From positions 62,001 to 126,000 of the forward strand of contig BGKB01000007.1 in assembly GCA_003116975.1 (NCBI GenBank): a stretch of 64,000 bases of DNA, given 5' to 3'. The notes beneath the pieces were generated by a model. It made no database searches, was not told where the DNA came from, and was given only the letters and a program-made list of their open reading frames with translations. This document shows, piece by piece, positions 1-10,700 of this stretch. Source of the stretch: Aurantiochytrium sp. KH105 (Eukaryota; Sar; Bigyra; Thraustochytrida; Thraustochytriidae). The translations under genes were made by a program, and so were the position numbers. Position 1 is the first letter of the stretch; every line of letters begins with the position of its first letter.

Positions 1-1
1 G

Positions 2-628
2 CTTGACGAAGGAAGTAGCGCACAAGCGTCTTCCTCGGGTGTCACCATCGAGCCCGTCTCTGAAGACGAAAAGAACACGAACCAGGATACGGCACGCGAC
101 CTCTTTCCTCGCCAAGTCACTCTTTCCCTGCAAACTGGCCGGAAAGTGCGCCTCCAGCCTATTGCAGAGTCTGGCACGGAACAAATCACAGCAAAGGGCC
201 GCTTTGTGCGCTTCCAGCTCCATTGTCCCGACATCCAAGGAGCCGTGGCCCTTGATCAAGAGAACGCAGCAGCCAAAGGCAATGCTGCGCCAGACAGTCA
301 ACTTGGCATATCGCTCCCCTTCACTGATAGTTTTATGCTCAAGATGGTCGTCGAACCATGCCGCCGCCGTCACGATCTTGAGAACGGTGAAACGCTCGAA
401 TCTCAGAACGAGATCACCATTTATTCGAAGAAGCCCAAGGCTAGCGTCGCTACCGAATCAGAGTTTTGGCAAAAGCTTGGATCTCTCAAGGATGGCGCCG
501 TTGCCCAGGTCCAATGTTTCGTGGAAGACACTTGCGAAAAGATTGCAGGGGACAGCTCAAATAGCGAAACGGCACATGCAACGCTTCGTCTCGGCGCAGT
601 CTTCATCTCTCTCGCACAGGATGCATAA
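2..628 (+). CDS. 3' end of an unrecognised gene (5' end outside window)
   Basis: An open frame runs from the window edge to a TAA at 626-628, giving about 208 C-terminal residues. No family is recognised. The protein is polar, with an acidic N-terminal part, an LTLSLQTGRKVRLQPI-like stretch near residues 45-60 and a predicted alternation of strands that could be a beta-rich domain (for example FVRFQLHCPD, TLRLGAVFISLA). It ends in SLAQDA, with no transmembrane segment and no obvious catalytic motif. The gene is followed after 117 bases by a methyltransferase gene on the same strand, so the stop codon and the next start are close, as is usual in this window. The start and any upstream exons cannot be judged. 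It could be read in a shifted frame at 3-656, but that frame is rich in Arg/Ser and looks like a shadow. Confidence 0.6.
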   Translation, partial: LDEGSSAQASSSGVTIEPVSEDEKNTNQDTARDLFPRQVTLSLQTGRKVRLQPIAESGTEQITAKGRFVRFQLHCPDIQGAVALDQENAAAKGNAAPDSQLGISLPFTDSFMLKMVVEPCRRRHDLENGETLESQNEITIYSKKPKASVATESEFWQKLGSLKDGAVAQVQCFVEDTCEKIAGDSSNSETAHATLRLGAVFISLAQDA

Positions 629-745
629 TCATGATAATGTGATACTTGGAAATTAGTCATCTGCTCGCCACACAACACGAGTTCATCATCTCAGCTATCC
701 CCTCCGACCCATCGTGTCAACAAACTACGGTTGTGGTAGGCTTGG

Positions 746-1636
746 ATGTCGGCCCAGGCTCGATCAGAGCCTAGAAGCCGACGCCTGCGAAGGCCTGATA
801 AAAAAAATGCATTGGTGAAAACGAGTGAAAACCAAAACAAGCAAATCGAATTCGCGAGGAAAATCAAGACCTTGCTTGCCATAACGACGCTGGCATTGGC
901 AGCGGCTGCCTCGGCCGCTGGCATGGCCGCCCAAGAGGACGCCGCACCGGTGCTTCTCCTTGGCTGGCGTGAGTTCGCAGTCAATTGCTCACGCGGCGAG
1001 CTCAAGATCGCTGGCAAGCCACTGCTCGTCGACGAGGTCGCCAACACTGGCGAAGGTACGGGCCTCGTCGTTTGGGACGGGAGTATTGTGCTCGCCAAGT
1101 ATGTCGAGCACGCCGTACCTCTTTCTCCGCAAGCTCGTGTGCTCGAGCTAGGCTGTGGCACGGGCGTCGTAGGCCTCGCAAGTGCCGCTCTTGGCGCTGG
1201 CGCAGTCTATCTCACAGATCTCGACTACGCGCTTGGGAACGCGCGCGACAATGCAGCTCGAAACGAACACTTGACTGAGCGTGTTCAGGTCTTTGCACTC
1301 GACTGGACCGCAGAAGAGCTCGATCCTCGCGCTGTAGAGCATGGCAATCTCACACACATTCTTGCTGCCGACGTCATTTGGGTCCCAGAACTCGTCATTC
1401 CCTTTGCAGACACTCTTGCACGCATCGAAAGCGCCAACCCCCATATCGAACACATTCTTCTTGCACATCAGACCCGGGCGATCCGCACCGACGAGATCCT
1501 ATGGGCAGAGCTTAAAGCTCGTTCTTTTCAGATTCAAGAGATTTCCGTTCAGGACTTTCACCCCGAATTTCAGAGCAAAAGGATCAAGATATACAGGCTT
1601 ACTCGAAAATCCACGACCTGCAATGAGGCGTCTTGA
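746..1636 (+). CDS. METTL21-type protein-lysine methyltransferase
   Basis: A 296-residue protein of the Methyltransf_16 (METTL21/lysine methyltransferase) family, which transfers methyl from S-adenosylmethionine to lysines of proteins such as chaperones and elongation factors. The SAM-binding loop VLELGCGTGVVGL is near residue 132, and the acidic strand YLTDLDY follows at the expected distance. A post-II motif ADVIWVPELV stands where the family has D-x-x-Y-like residues. The first ATG at 746 adds about 59 residues with a hydrophobic stretch (LLAITTLALAAAASAAG) that could be a signal or organelle presequence. The in-frame ATG at 923 (MAAQEDAAP) gives a protein that begins where family members usually begin, so either start is possible. 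The substrate cannot be told from sequence. The 3' side is an (AC)n microsatellite. Confidence 0.82.
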   Translation: MSAQARSEPRSRRLRRPDKKNALVKTSENQNKQIEFARKIKTLLAITTLALAAAASAAGMAAQEDAAPVLLLGWREFAVNCSRGELKIAGKPLLVDEVANTGEGTGLVVWDGSIVLAKYVEHAVPLSPQARVLELGCGTGVVGLASAALGAGAVYLTDLDYALGNARDNAARNEHLTERVQVFALDWTAEELDPRAVEHGNLTHILAADVIWVPELVIPFADTLARIESANPHIEHILLAHQTRAIRTDEILWAELKARSFQIQEISVQDFHPEFQSKRIKIYRLTRKSTTCNEAS

Positions 1637-1640
1637 CTTC

Positions 1641-1644
<4 letters not shown>

Positions 1645-1678
<34 letters not shown>
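1645..1678. repeat. (AC)17 microsatellite
   Basis: Seventeen perfect AC dinucleotides lie between the stop of the methyltransferase gene and the stop of the giant minus-strand gene, so in a convergent 3' region. It should be length-polymorphic. Confidence 0.95.
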
Positions 1679-1680
<2 letters not shown>

Positions 1681-1756
1681 CTTTCCCCCCTCCCCATTCA
1701 AAAAGAGAAAATACAGCATACCATCATTACAAAGCGATGACGAATATATTTTTTAT

Positions 1757-4700
1757 CTAAGCCCTGCGAGCATGAAGCTGCATGGGCTCGTCATCGTACT
1801 CGTCCTCATCCCCATCAGAAGAAGCGTCAAACTCATCGTCGTTGGTGCCGGCGTTAACATCTCGGTGCCCTACGCCAGCGTCGTAGTCTTGCTCGAGACC
1901 ATGCGGAATGATGGACTGCGATACCCGTCGGCTCAGGACGTCAGGCCGTCTGCTTGCCGAAGCAATCTTACTCTCACGACGCATGTTCAGTGCAAAAACA
2001 AGCACAGTCACAAGTAGGAGTGCGCCTGCAGCAATCGATGCACCCTTGAGTGCTTTGAGCGAGATGTTCATGCCCTTGGAATCCTCCGAAGAGCTGCTTC
2101 CGTCATCGTTGCCGTCTCCGTCACCATCGCCAACAGTGGTGGATCCTTCCTCGCACGGCTGGTCAATCAGAACGGTCTCAAAGAGGGCCATTTCCGCCTC
2201 CGTCACTTCCATGCTGGACAATTTGAGCATCTTGCGCGCAACGGGCTGCAGGCAGTCGCCACCTACGGTGCAGGACAGTACCTTTTGCCACGACCCTGGC
2301 GTTCCTGCTTCGGGAAGCGCAGCGGCTGTCGCAAAGCGCGACGCGCAATCGTCCGTCGAAGCCAAAGCGTCAGACGGAAGCCACAGAATAAGACTGTCCA
2401 AAACACCCCCCTTCTTGTACAAGACTTCAACGATGTCGTCCTTGGAGCTGCGCGCGAGTTCGCACACATTTGCGATTGCCAGATCAGCATTGGCAGGGAA
2501 AAGCTGGGCCACAAGGGGCAGTTGAGTCTGATATGCACTCACCACAGCATTCAGACATTGACCCTCATTCGCGCACGCCGTAGACTGACTTTTCAGCGAG
2601 GCGACGCAATCCTCGTCCTCAAGGTCCACCATATTCAGCACTAGCTCCATGAGCACAGACCAGTGTTTGTTGAGCGTATTGATAAGAATATCCATATCGC
2701 TCAAGCTGTCCAGGTCCAAATCAGCGTATTCGCAAACGCCCTCAATGACCTCTCCAGTCTCCGCAGGCAGAAAGTTGCCCCACAGAGGGAGCGTGGTGAG
2801 ATCAGAGACCAGAGTATTCAAACAGCTGTCCGAGATGTGGCACAGACTCTCCACTGGTACAGAGAGATATGTCGAGCCACTCACCAAGTCCAGCGCGAGC
2901 CGCTCAAGTTGCGCTGCGCAAGCTGCATCACCAGTTACGCTCACTGCAACAATGTAAATGAGCTTGGAAAGTGTATCTTGAGCAAAAGTCGCCCAGTCGC
3001 TCGCCTGAGTTGCAAAGGCGCAAACGCCGTCAAAGAGCGGCGCCAGACCCTTGGGCAAGTAGTCGCCTACAAGTGGCGTGGTCTCGAGTCCAGAGGCAAG
3101 CTGTGACAGGCATTCCGGTCTACCGCACATCGAGGTCAGCGAGACGTCGGCCAAGAGCGCAAAGTCATTCGCGCAACTTGCATCCACGCCTGCCATGAAC
3201 GCAGTAATTTGTAGCACCTTGGGTCCCTCCTCATCGAGATAGAGGGCCAGCGATTTTCTAGATTCGACGTCTTCATCAACCAGAAGCGAGCACGTTTCCT
3301 GGATCAGCGTGTCCAGATGCGCGGGCACATACTTTCCCGCGAAAGGAAGCTCCGAAAGCTTTGATGCAAGACTCTCCAGACAGCCCGTAGAAGGCAACTT
3401 GGCGCATAGAGTGCGACCGTCAAGAGCTCCGCCACGACTCTTAAAGAGCGCCGCAGCCTCCTCCACTTCTGCAGCACAGCCCTCCTCGAGGTCGAGCAGA
3501 CTCGCTGTCGAAGACATAAGCTGCGGGATCCGGCTCATTGCAACTTTTCGCGAAGTCGCATTCATAATTGCACAGGTCGTACCCAGTACCTCGCCTGTGC
3601 GGGGTTGCAAGAATTCGTTCACGATAGGAAGGGTCGACAGCTTTTCCGTGGCGTACTGCACGCATGCAGGGGTTACCTCTGAGCAAAAATCTCTCGTAGA
3701 GAATGTTTCGTTGTGCTTTGCAGCATAGCTCACCAGCATGGTACCGCAACCGAGCTGCGTCGTGTTGATTGTGCTCTCCAGGAGACGGTTTGCCTCATTC
3801 TCGTCTCCAGGGGCGACTTCGTCGCCCAGAACTCGACCCAAAAGATCAAGAATCCTAGGCAGCAACTTCATAAAGTTGCTCTCGGCGTCTTCGGACACTT
3901 CGACGTAGTTGCTCCCGTCCGTAGAACCCTGCAGGACACAAGCGTCCTGCAAAACCTCTCCCACTGTATCCGGGACGTACTCGCCGACCAGGGGCAGCTC
4001 CTGAAGTGAACGTATCACGCTTGCCGTACAAGTGTCGTCCAGCACGCACAAGTTTCGCACGTTGACCGTTCCGGAACGTTCGTCGATGACATACTCTGTG
4101 ATTTCTGCTTGGCACGCCCCGGTCAGGTCAAGATGCCCGCCCAAGACAATCTCGGCAAGAATATCCAAGAGCGTTGGAATGTGTTCCATGAGTGACGAAA
4201 GGCTCTCTTCGTCCTTGAGGACACCGCACAGGACGCCAATGAGCTGATCCGTGCCTGTTGGTAGGTAGGCGCCCACGAAAGGAAGACCACGCATCGTCTT
4301 GACCACCTCGGTCGTACACTCCGAGTCAAGCCCGTAGCAGAACTTGATTGCGTCAAAATCATCGACGAGGACATTTGCCTTGATCTGCACAGCGCACGTG
4401 TCCGACGGGTAGCCCAGCACAAAGGCCAAGACGTCAAGAAGGGAACCAAGGTAAGGGAGCAAAGAAAACACCGTCTCCCCGCCGTCCTCCGACGCAAAGA
4501 GGCTGCATGTGGCGACTAAGAGCTCATCGAGACCATCGGGCGCCAGGCTTGGCAAGTTATCCGCCAGCTCTTGAACACACGCAGGACCAAGACTGGCACA
4601 TACGCGCGACGGCGTGCTCGTGTCGACCTCGCTCTCCGCGCACTCATGGCCATCCAAGACAGAGTCGATGATGCTCGCGAGGTGCGTCTCAATAAAGACA

Positions 4701-7700
4701 TCCATGGTCGACTCCCCGGACTGCACAGCACATAGATCCACAACAGCGTCAGACGCCCAGGATGGTATGAATTTACCAAGCAGGGGCACAATCGAAAGCT
4801 TGGCAATGTACTCGCGCAAGCAGTCGTCACCGAGAGAACAGACCTCTGTGGTATTTGACAAGATAAGGCAACTGTCCTGAACCCCGGCAATGATGCCCGC
4901 ATTGCGCATCAAAACAGGCATCTCATTCTCGAAAAACGAGGCTTGATCCAGGTCCTCGCTCAGAAACAGCTTGCAGCCGCTGTCGAGACTCGCGATAAAG
5001 GCCTCAACCACCCCGTCCGGAATGTGCTCGCCAATAAAGTCAATCTCCTCAAAAGCATCATTCAGTTCCTGCACACACGTGCGAACTTCTTGCGAAGATC
5101 CACACACAAAAGTGACACCATCGATCTCGCTCGTCCGCGATGTGCTTGCTGGAACTACACCCTCTAGCTCCGCCAGACATTCTTCGCTCACTTGGGGCGC
5201 CAACTCATCAATGAAGGGCATCGTCTTCATTGTGCGGAGCGCATCCACAAAGTCAGGAATCTTGAAAATGAACTCTGAAAGGTTGATGCCCTCCATGCCT
5301 ACGCCCATGTCCGACATGAGCGCACAAGACGGATCAATCACTTCATAGAGCAGAGAACGGACGAAGGCCTCGATAGATTCGTAGGCTTCGCCGCCGAATA
5401 GAGAGAACATGAACCGAACTTGGGAAATTGTGTCCAGCTGATGCGCAAGATGGACCAGACAGCCAGTCTCCGTGGCATTCAAGGAGCACACTGTGCTCAC
5501 GGTCGACGTCCCTGAGGAAATGGCATCGCTCAGATCGTCAATGGGGTTCAGGCACGACTCGCGAAATTCTGGCACGTACTCGCTCACAACCGGGAAATTC
5601 TGGAGCTCATCAATGATGTGAAGCACGTCCCGGAGCGAGAAGAACAGAGACGCAGAACTCAGACTGCCAAGCTCGTTGAAAAGCGAGCAAGCGCGCTCGC
5701 GAATTCGAAACGCGCTTTCCACAATCTCGCTCAGCGTATAGTCTTCCCCAAGCGAGCTTGATAGTGAAGCCATCATTGGCGTAGCGACTACTGCGTGTGC
5801 AACATCGCGGAAACATTGGTCTTCTTCATCATCGAAGGCGCACAGAATTCCCGTCAGACCAGAAAAGTCAAGCGAGCCGGAAATGCGCAGCAATCCCTGC
5901 TCTTTGGCGAGAGCAACACCTTCTTCGAGCTTCGTTGTGATACTTCCTGCAAAGAGTGTCTTGCACTCGTCAGAAAACACGGGCAGGTACGAAGACATGA
6001 TGTCCATCTCCTCAAGCTGGTCCAGAATCGCCACAAGCTCCGGCAGAGCCGAGACAAAACCGAGATAGTCCGTGTCTTCAGAGGAAGCGAGCACCTCGCA
6101 CACCGTCGTTTCCATCAGCGTCAACACATTGGCCAAAAGACCTTCCGGAACTGTGTCCTTCACGAGAGGGAGCTGCTCGATGGCTTGCGATGCTGTGCGC
6201 ATGCAAACAAAATCTGAAGAGGTTGAATTGCATAACTCGGCTGGCAACGCATCGACGGTCCCTGTCGCGCTCAGCCGCGTTGCCATCGCCTGCAGCCGAA
6301 CGTGACATGTCTCTCCGATCGTGACATCGTACAGGTCCAAACTTTGCGCGACCACATCTACTCTTTCAAAGAGCATGAACAAGGATGGAAGATATCGCAA
6401 CAAGTCACTTGTGTCGATCGACTCTGCCTGAAGTGTATCACATACGGTCGGCACGAGGCCCAAAGTCGCGTTGAGGAGATCCTCGACCCCGGCCGTCAAA
6501 TTCGTCGCGTCAAGAGAGGCACCAAGACCCACCAGGCATTTTGTTTCGGGCGTTGTGAGTCCGCACATGGCTTCCACAGGGTCGTCCACATTTGACGAAA
6601 GGCGAGTCGTCATGTCTTCGACGGTCTCCAGACAGACATTGGGGACCCATGGCACATATGCCCGCAGAGCCGGATATCCGTAAAGGGTTCGCATGAGCGT
6701 AAAAGCATGCGGAATCGCTGCAATGACACCGTCGAAGTCGACTGCCCCAAGCTCATCAAGAGCCGAGCACAGCGTGAGCGGCAGCGCTTCCATGACGGAG
6801 CGAACAAGCGACGCGTTGGTGGTTGTTACGTCAAAGTCTCCGTACAGCATATCGCGTACGAGCGGCGTCGTTTCGAGGTTGTCGCCTAGCAAGGCAACAC
6901 ATTCGCGGTCCGCATTTTTCATTCGGCAGAGCTTCTCCACCTTGAAGTCGGCCAAAAGAACGCTGATGCGCGGAAAGGAAACCGTCAAGCACTCACCTCC
7001 AGGAATTTCAGGGAGAAAGTCAGCAACAAGACTTGGCACAAGACGATTGGCCGCGTCTACAGCGACTAGTATCGTGTCCACGTGGCCCAGGATACTCGTC
7101 ACATCGACACCCGTGTCAAAGGAAAGCGCTGAGCACGCTGCGTCCATCGGCTCTCCCAAAAGTTCGCTGATGAGGTTCGATCTTCCCATCATCGAGCTCA
7201 CAAAGCTCACCTGGTCCAGGGTTGATCCGAGGCTGCGCACGCAGACCTTGTCTGGGTTTGTCAGGCCTGCGCAGAGAACCTTGAGCACGTCACCGCTATT
7301 GATAGCTTCCGCGATCGAAGTCAAGACGTCTCGTGAGCAGTCTTGTTCGGGGAATGCCGGAAGGTAAGTCGGGCCAGCCGCGGCGGCGGCATCAGCGTAG
7401 ATTTCTGCAATGTCTGGGAGGCTGAGAACAACATTTGTGATGTTTAGCGTGCCCTCGTCGTCGATAACACGTTCGATCACACCGCAAATGAGCGGAAGAA
7501 TCTTCTCCACAAAGACCTCCACGATCGTTTCGATGGACAAATCACCATCGCCTGCGAGAGGTCCGGCATCGAGCTGAGCGCCGATATCCTGCAGACATGT
7601 CCCAAGCGCAGCATCCCCAAGGACGACCCCGCACACTGTGCGCGGCAAGAGCGCCACGGCGTTGGTCTGCGCAGCCTCTGACGCCTGCACACTGGCCAAG

Positions 7701-10700
7701 GTTGACCGAAATTCTGCCGCGCACGAAGCATCCAATGAAGGCACCACCGAGGCAAAAGCCTTGAATTCGCGGAGCTGCTCGAGAATGCTAATCATGTCAT
7801 CAAGAGCCAAAAACACATTGCCAAGCACATCGACGCCGTCAACGATTGCGCATGCGCGTGGCAGCGTCGCAAAGAGGGTCGAGACGAGAACTTTGAGGTT
7901 ATCTGGGTCGTCGGTGTCGAGTTGCTGACTTGCGAGGTCAGCAATGAGTGAGACGTCCAGAATTCGGTCCACCAGGTCAACGACGCAGAGTTGCTCTGCA
8001 GAGGTAATCCCACAGGTCCCCTCCACCACGCCGTCGTTTTCGAATCGGGGAACGAGCGAAGTCTTGAATAGCGACGTGCAGTTGCTGTCTATGTCGGGAA
8101 TGTAGGCGCTCAAGGCGTCAATCTCATGGAGCTCGTCGACGAGGTCGAGGATCAGTGGAATGCTTGTCAAGATGGAATTGAAATCGAGGTCACCGATTGA
8201 CATTGCCGCAGCGCAGGCCGTTGGTAGCGTGTCCACGACCGAGGCGGCAACACCATCAGGGATTACAGCGGGCCAAGAGATCGACCGGAAACACGTCTTG
8301 GTTGCGTTGGGCATTCCGCACAGAACCGATGGAATCCCAGCAACGCCTACTGGCGATAGCTCCGCAGCGAGCAGCCCGTAGGCGCCCATGCAATCATCCG
8401 TGATATCGGGAAGGTAGGGCTCCACAAAGGAAATATCTCGCAGAGAGTCGACGAGAGAGACGGCGGCTGGCAGAAATGTGAGCACTTCATCGGCGCCCGG
8501 AAACGCACTCTGGTCGTCGAAAAGAGCGCATGCCAGGGGCAAGAGTTTAAGAAGGTCGAGGGCAATGGCATGCGTGTTGGGGACGATACTGGCAATCCAC
8601 TCTACTTGCGCGAGATTGTATCCCAAATCCGCCAGACACGTTTTGGCATCTTCTTCCAGGGAACAAAGAGTTCCGACGATGGCCTCCTCAAGGTCGGTAC
8701 TGCTTCCTTGCGTCTCCTGCACTGTCAGTGCAAGTTGACTTGCGACACTTGGGATCTCCCTTCCACACGTGCTCGGCATGTCGGGAATGTACGAATCGAG
8801 CAGAGTAAAGTTGTTGAGGGTGTTGAGAATTTCAAACGCCTGAGGAATCTGATCGGCAAGATCCACGAGCGCCATATCGGAAATGTGGTCGATGGCCTCG
8901 CAGGCCTCTGTCCGCACTGTCGTGACAGTGTAGCGAATGAGTCCGCGTCCTCCGATGAGCTCGCGGAGCATGTCGACATCGTCGACGGCGTCGCCGAGCA
9001 GAGCGACGCACTCGACTTCCTGGTCGTCGAAATCACAAACGGCGTGAGGCTGCGGATTGGCAGTAAATTTCGCTGATACAGAGGCGTAAGACGCGTCACA
9101 AGTCTCGTGCGGTATGACTGGAATGTATTGCGCCAGAACCGTAGGCATGGTTTCCTTGAGCGAAGAGATAAAGTTGAGGATTTCGGGAATTTTGGTCAGC
9201 AGGTTCGTGACATCGACGGAAGCAAGTTCGTTGCCAATAATCTTGCATGCTCGCGGGATCTCTGTCTGCACTACAGACTGTAGGAATCCATCTGAAAGGC
9301 CCACGGCTTCTTGAAGGGCGTCGGCCTGGTCGATTCCATCTCCAATGGCGACCAGGCAAGCCTGCTCCGAGGGTTCAAGATCCTGACACAAAATTTGCAG
9401 CGCGAGCGAATGGTCGCCAACGACCTCGGATAGATGCGTTTGTAGCAACGAAACCACCCCGTCTGTGCAGTTCTCCGTGGGAAAAGGCGGCAAATATTCC
9501 TTGACAAAGTCTGGGAGAAGCGTGTTCGGCTGCAAGTCTGCATACAGACTGATAATCTCGGGAAGTTTCTCAATGACGAGCGCGACGGATTCCATGAGTG
9601 GTAGTTCTGGCTGAAGGATGGCACATGCGCTAGGAAGCAGAGTGTTTGGAATCGCCTGCACCACGCCCTCAGCGCCCAAGAGATCAACAAGTAGAGGGAC
9701 TTGATCGATTTCTGCACCAAGGCTCTCAAGGCAGGTATAATAGCCTGCGTCCAGCCAAGTGACGCACATCTGCGTCATGAGCGTCCCCAGCGTCGCATCA
9801 TCTTTATACACAAAGTTGACAAGGTCACCTGCGATGGTCTGAAAGCCTGCGCGGCAGCTTGCGTCGCGCGGAATCTGGGGCAGATACGCTTGAAGTGGGT
9901 ACACTGCGTCGGCGTCATCGGAGCCATCGACGCTGACAGCGGTGAGCTCGTCGAAGACTGAAAGGAGACTGGGAAGGCTCTCCACGAGCGTGTCGACAGA
10001 GAAGGTGCCTGCGGCGCTCTTGAGATCGCGGCACGTCTGGGGAACGAGATCGTCGACGATCAGCTCGAGCGTCCCCTTTCCAATCTGCTCGCGAACGAAC
10101 TCGATGCTATCCACGGCGCGCGAGAGATCAATCAGACACTGGTTCTTTCCAATTCGCGAACAGATCCGGTTCACAGTGTTCTTATCATTGCCGGCGATGA
10201 TGTCGGCAATCCAGGAACCGAACTTTTCGAATTGTGCTGTGCAAACTCGATCAGCAAGCAGTGCATGGATATCGGGAAATTGCTGACGAAGCGGGACGAT
10301 ATCGAGCGCCGCGACGACAGCGAGCACTGCAGGGATCGAGCGAACGAGATCCTCAACACTGATATCGGCCCCATTGACGGCTTCGCAGACGCTTGGGAAA
10401 GCTTCGTGGAAGAGCGCGTAAAACGTTGCATTTGGTCCCGAGGAGGTGACCGAAGAAACAAAGAGAGACCGGACCAGTTCGCTGTTTTCAAGCGACTCGC
10501 CAATGCTGAGCATACAAGCCTGAGCTTGCCCGGATGAGAGACTACACAGCTTGCTGGGCAGGACACTCGAGTCCTCGACGCCCTCGAGCAGGTCTTGCGT
10601 CAGGTTCGTAATGACCTCTGACGAGCATGTTTCCTCAGGCCACGCAGGAACGTAATCGCTAAAAGCGCCAATCTTGCTCACACTTGCATACCATTCAACA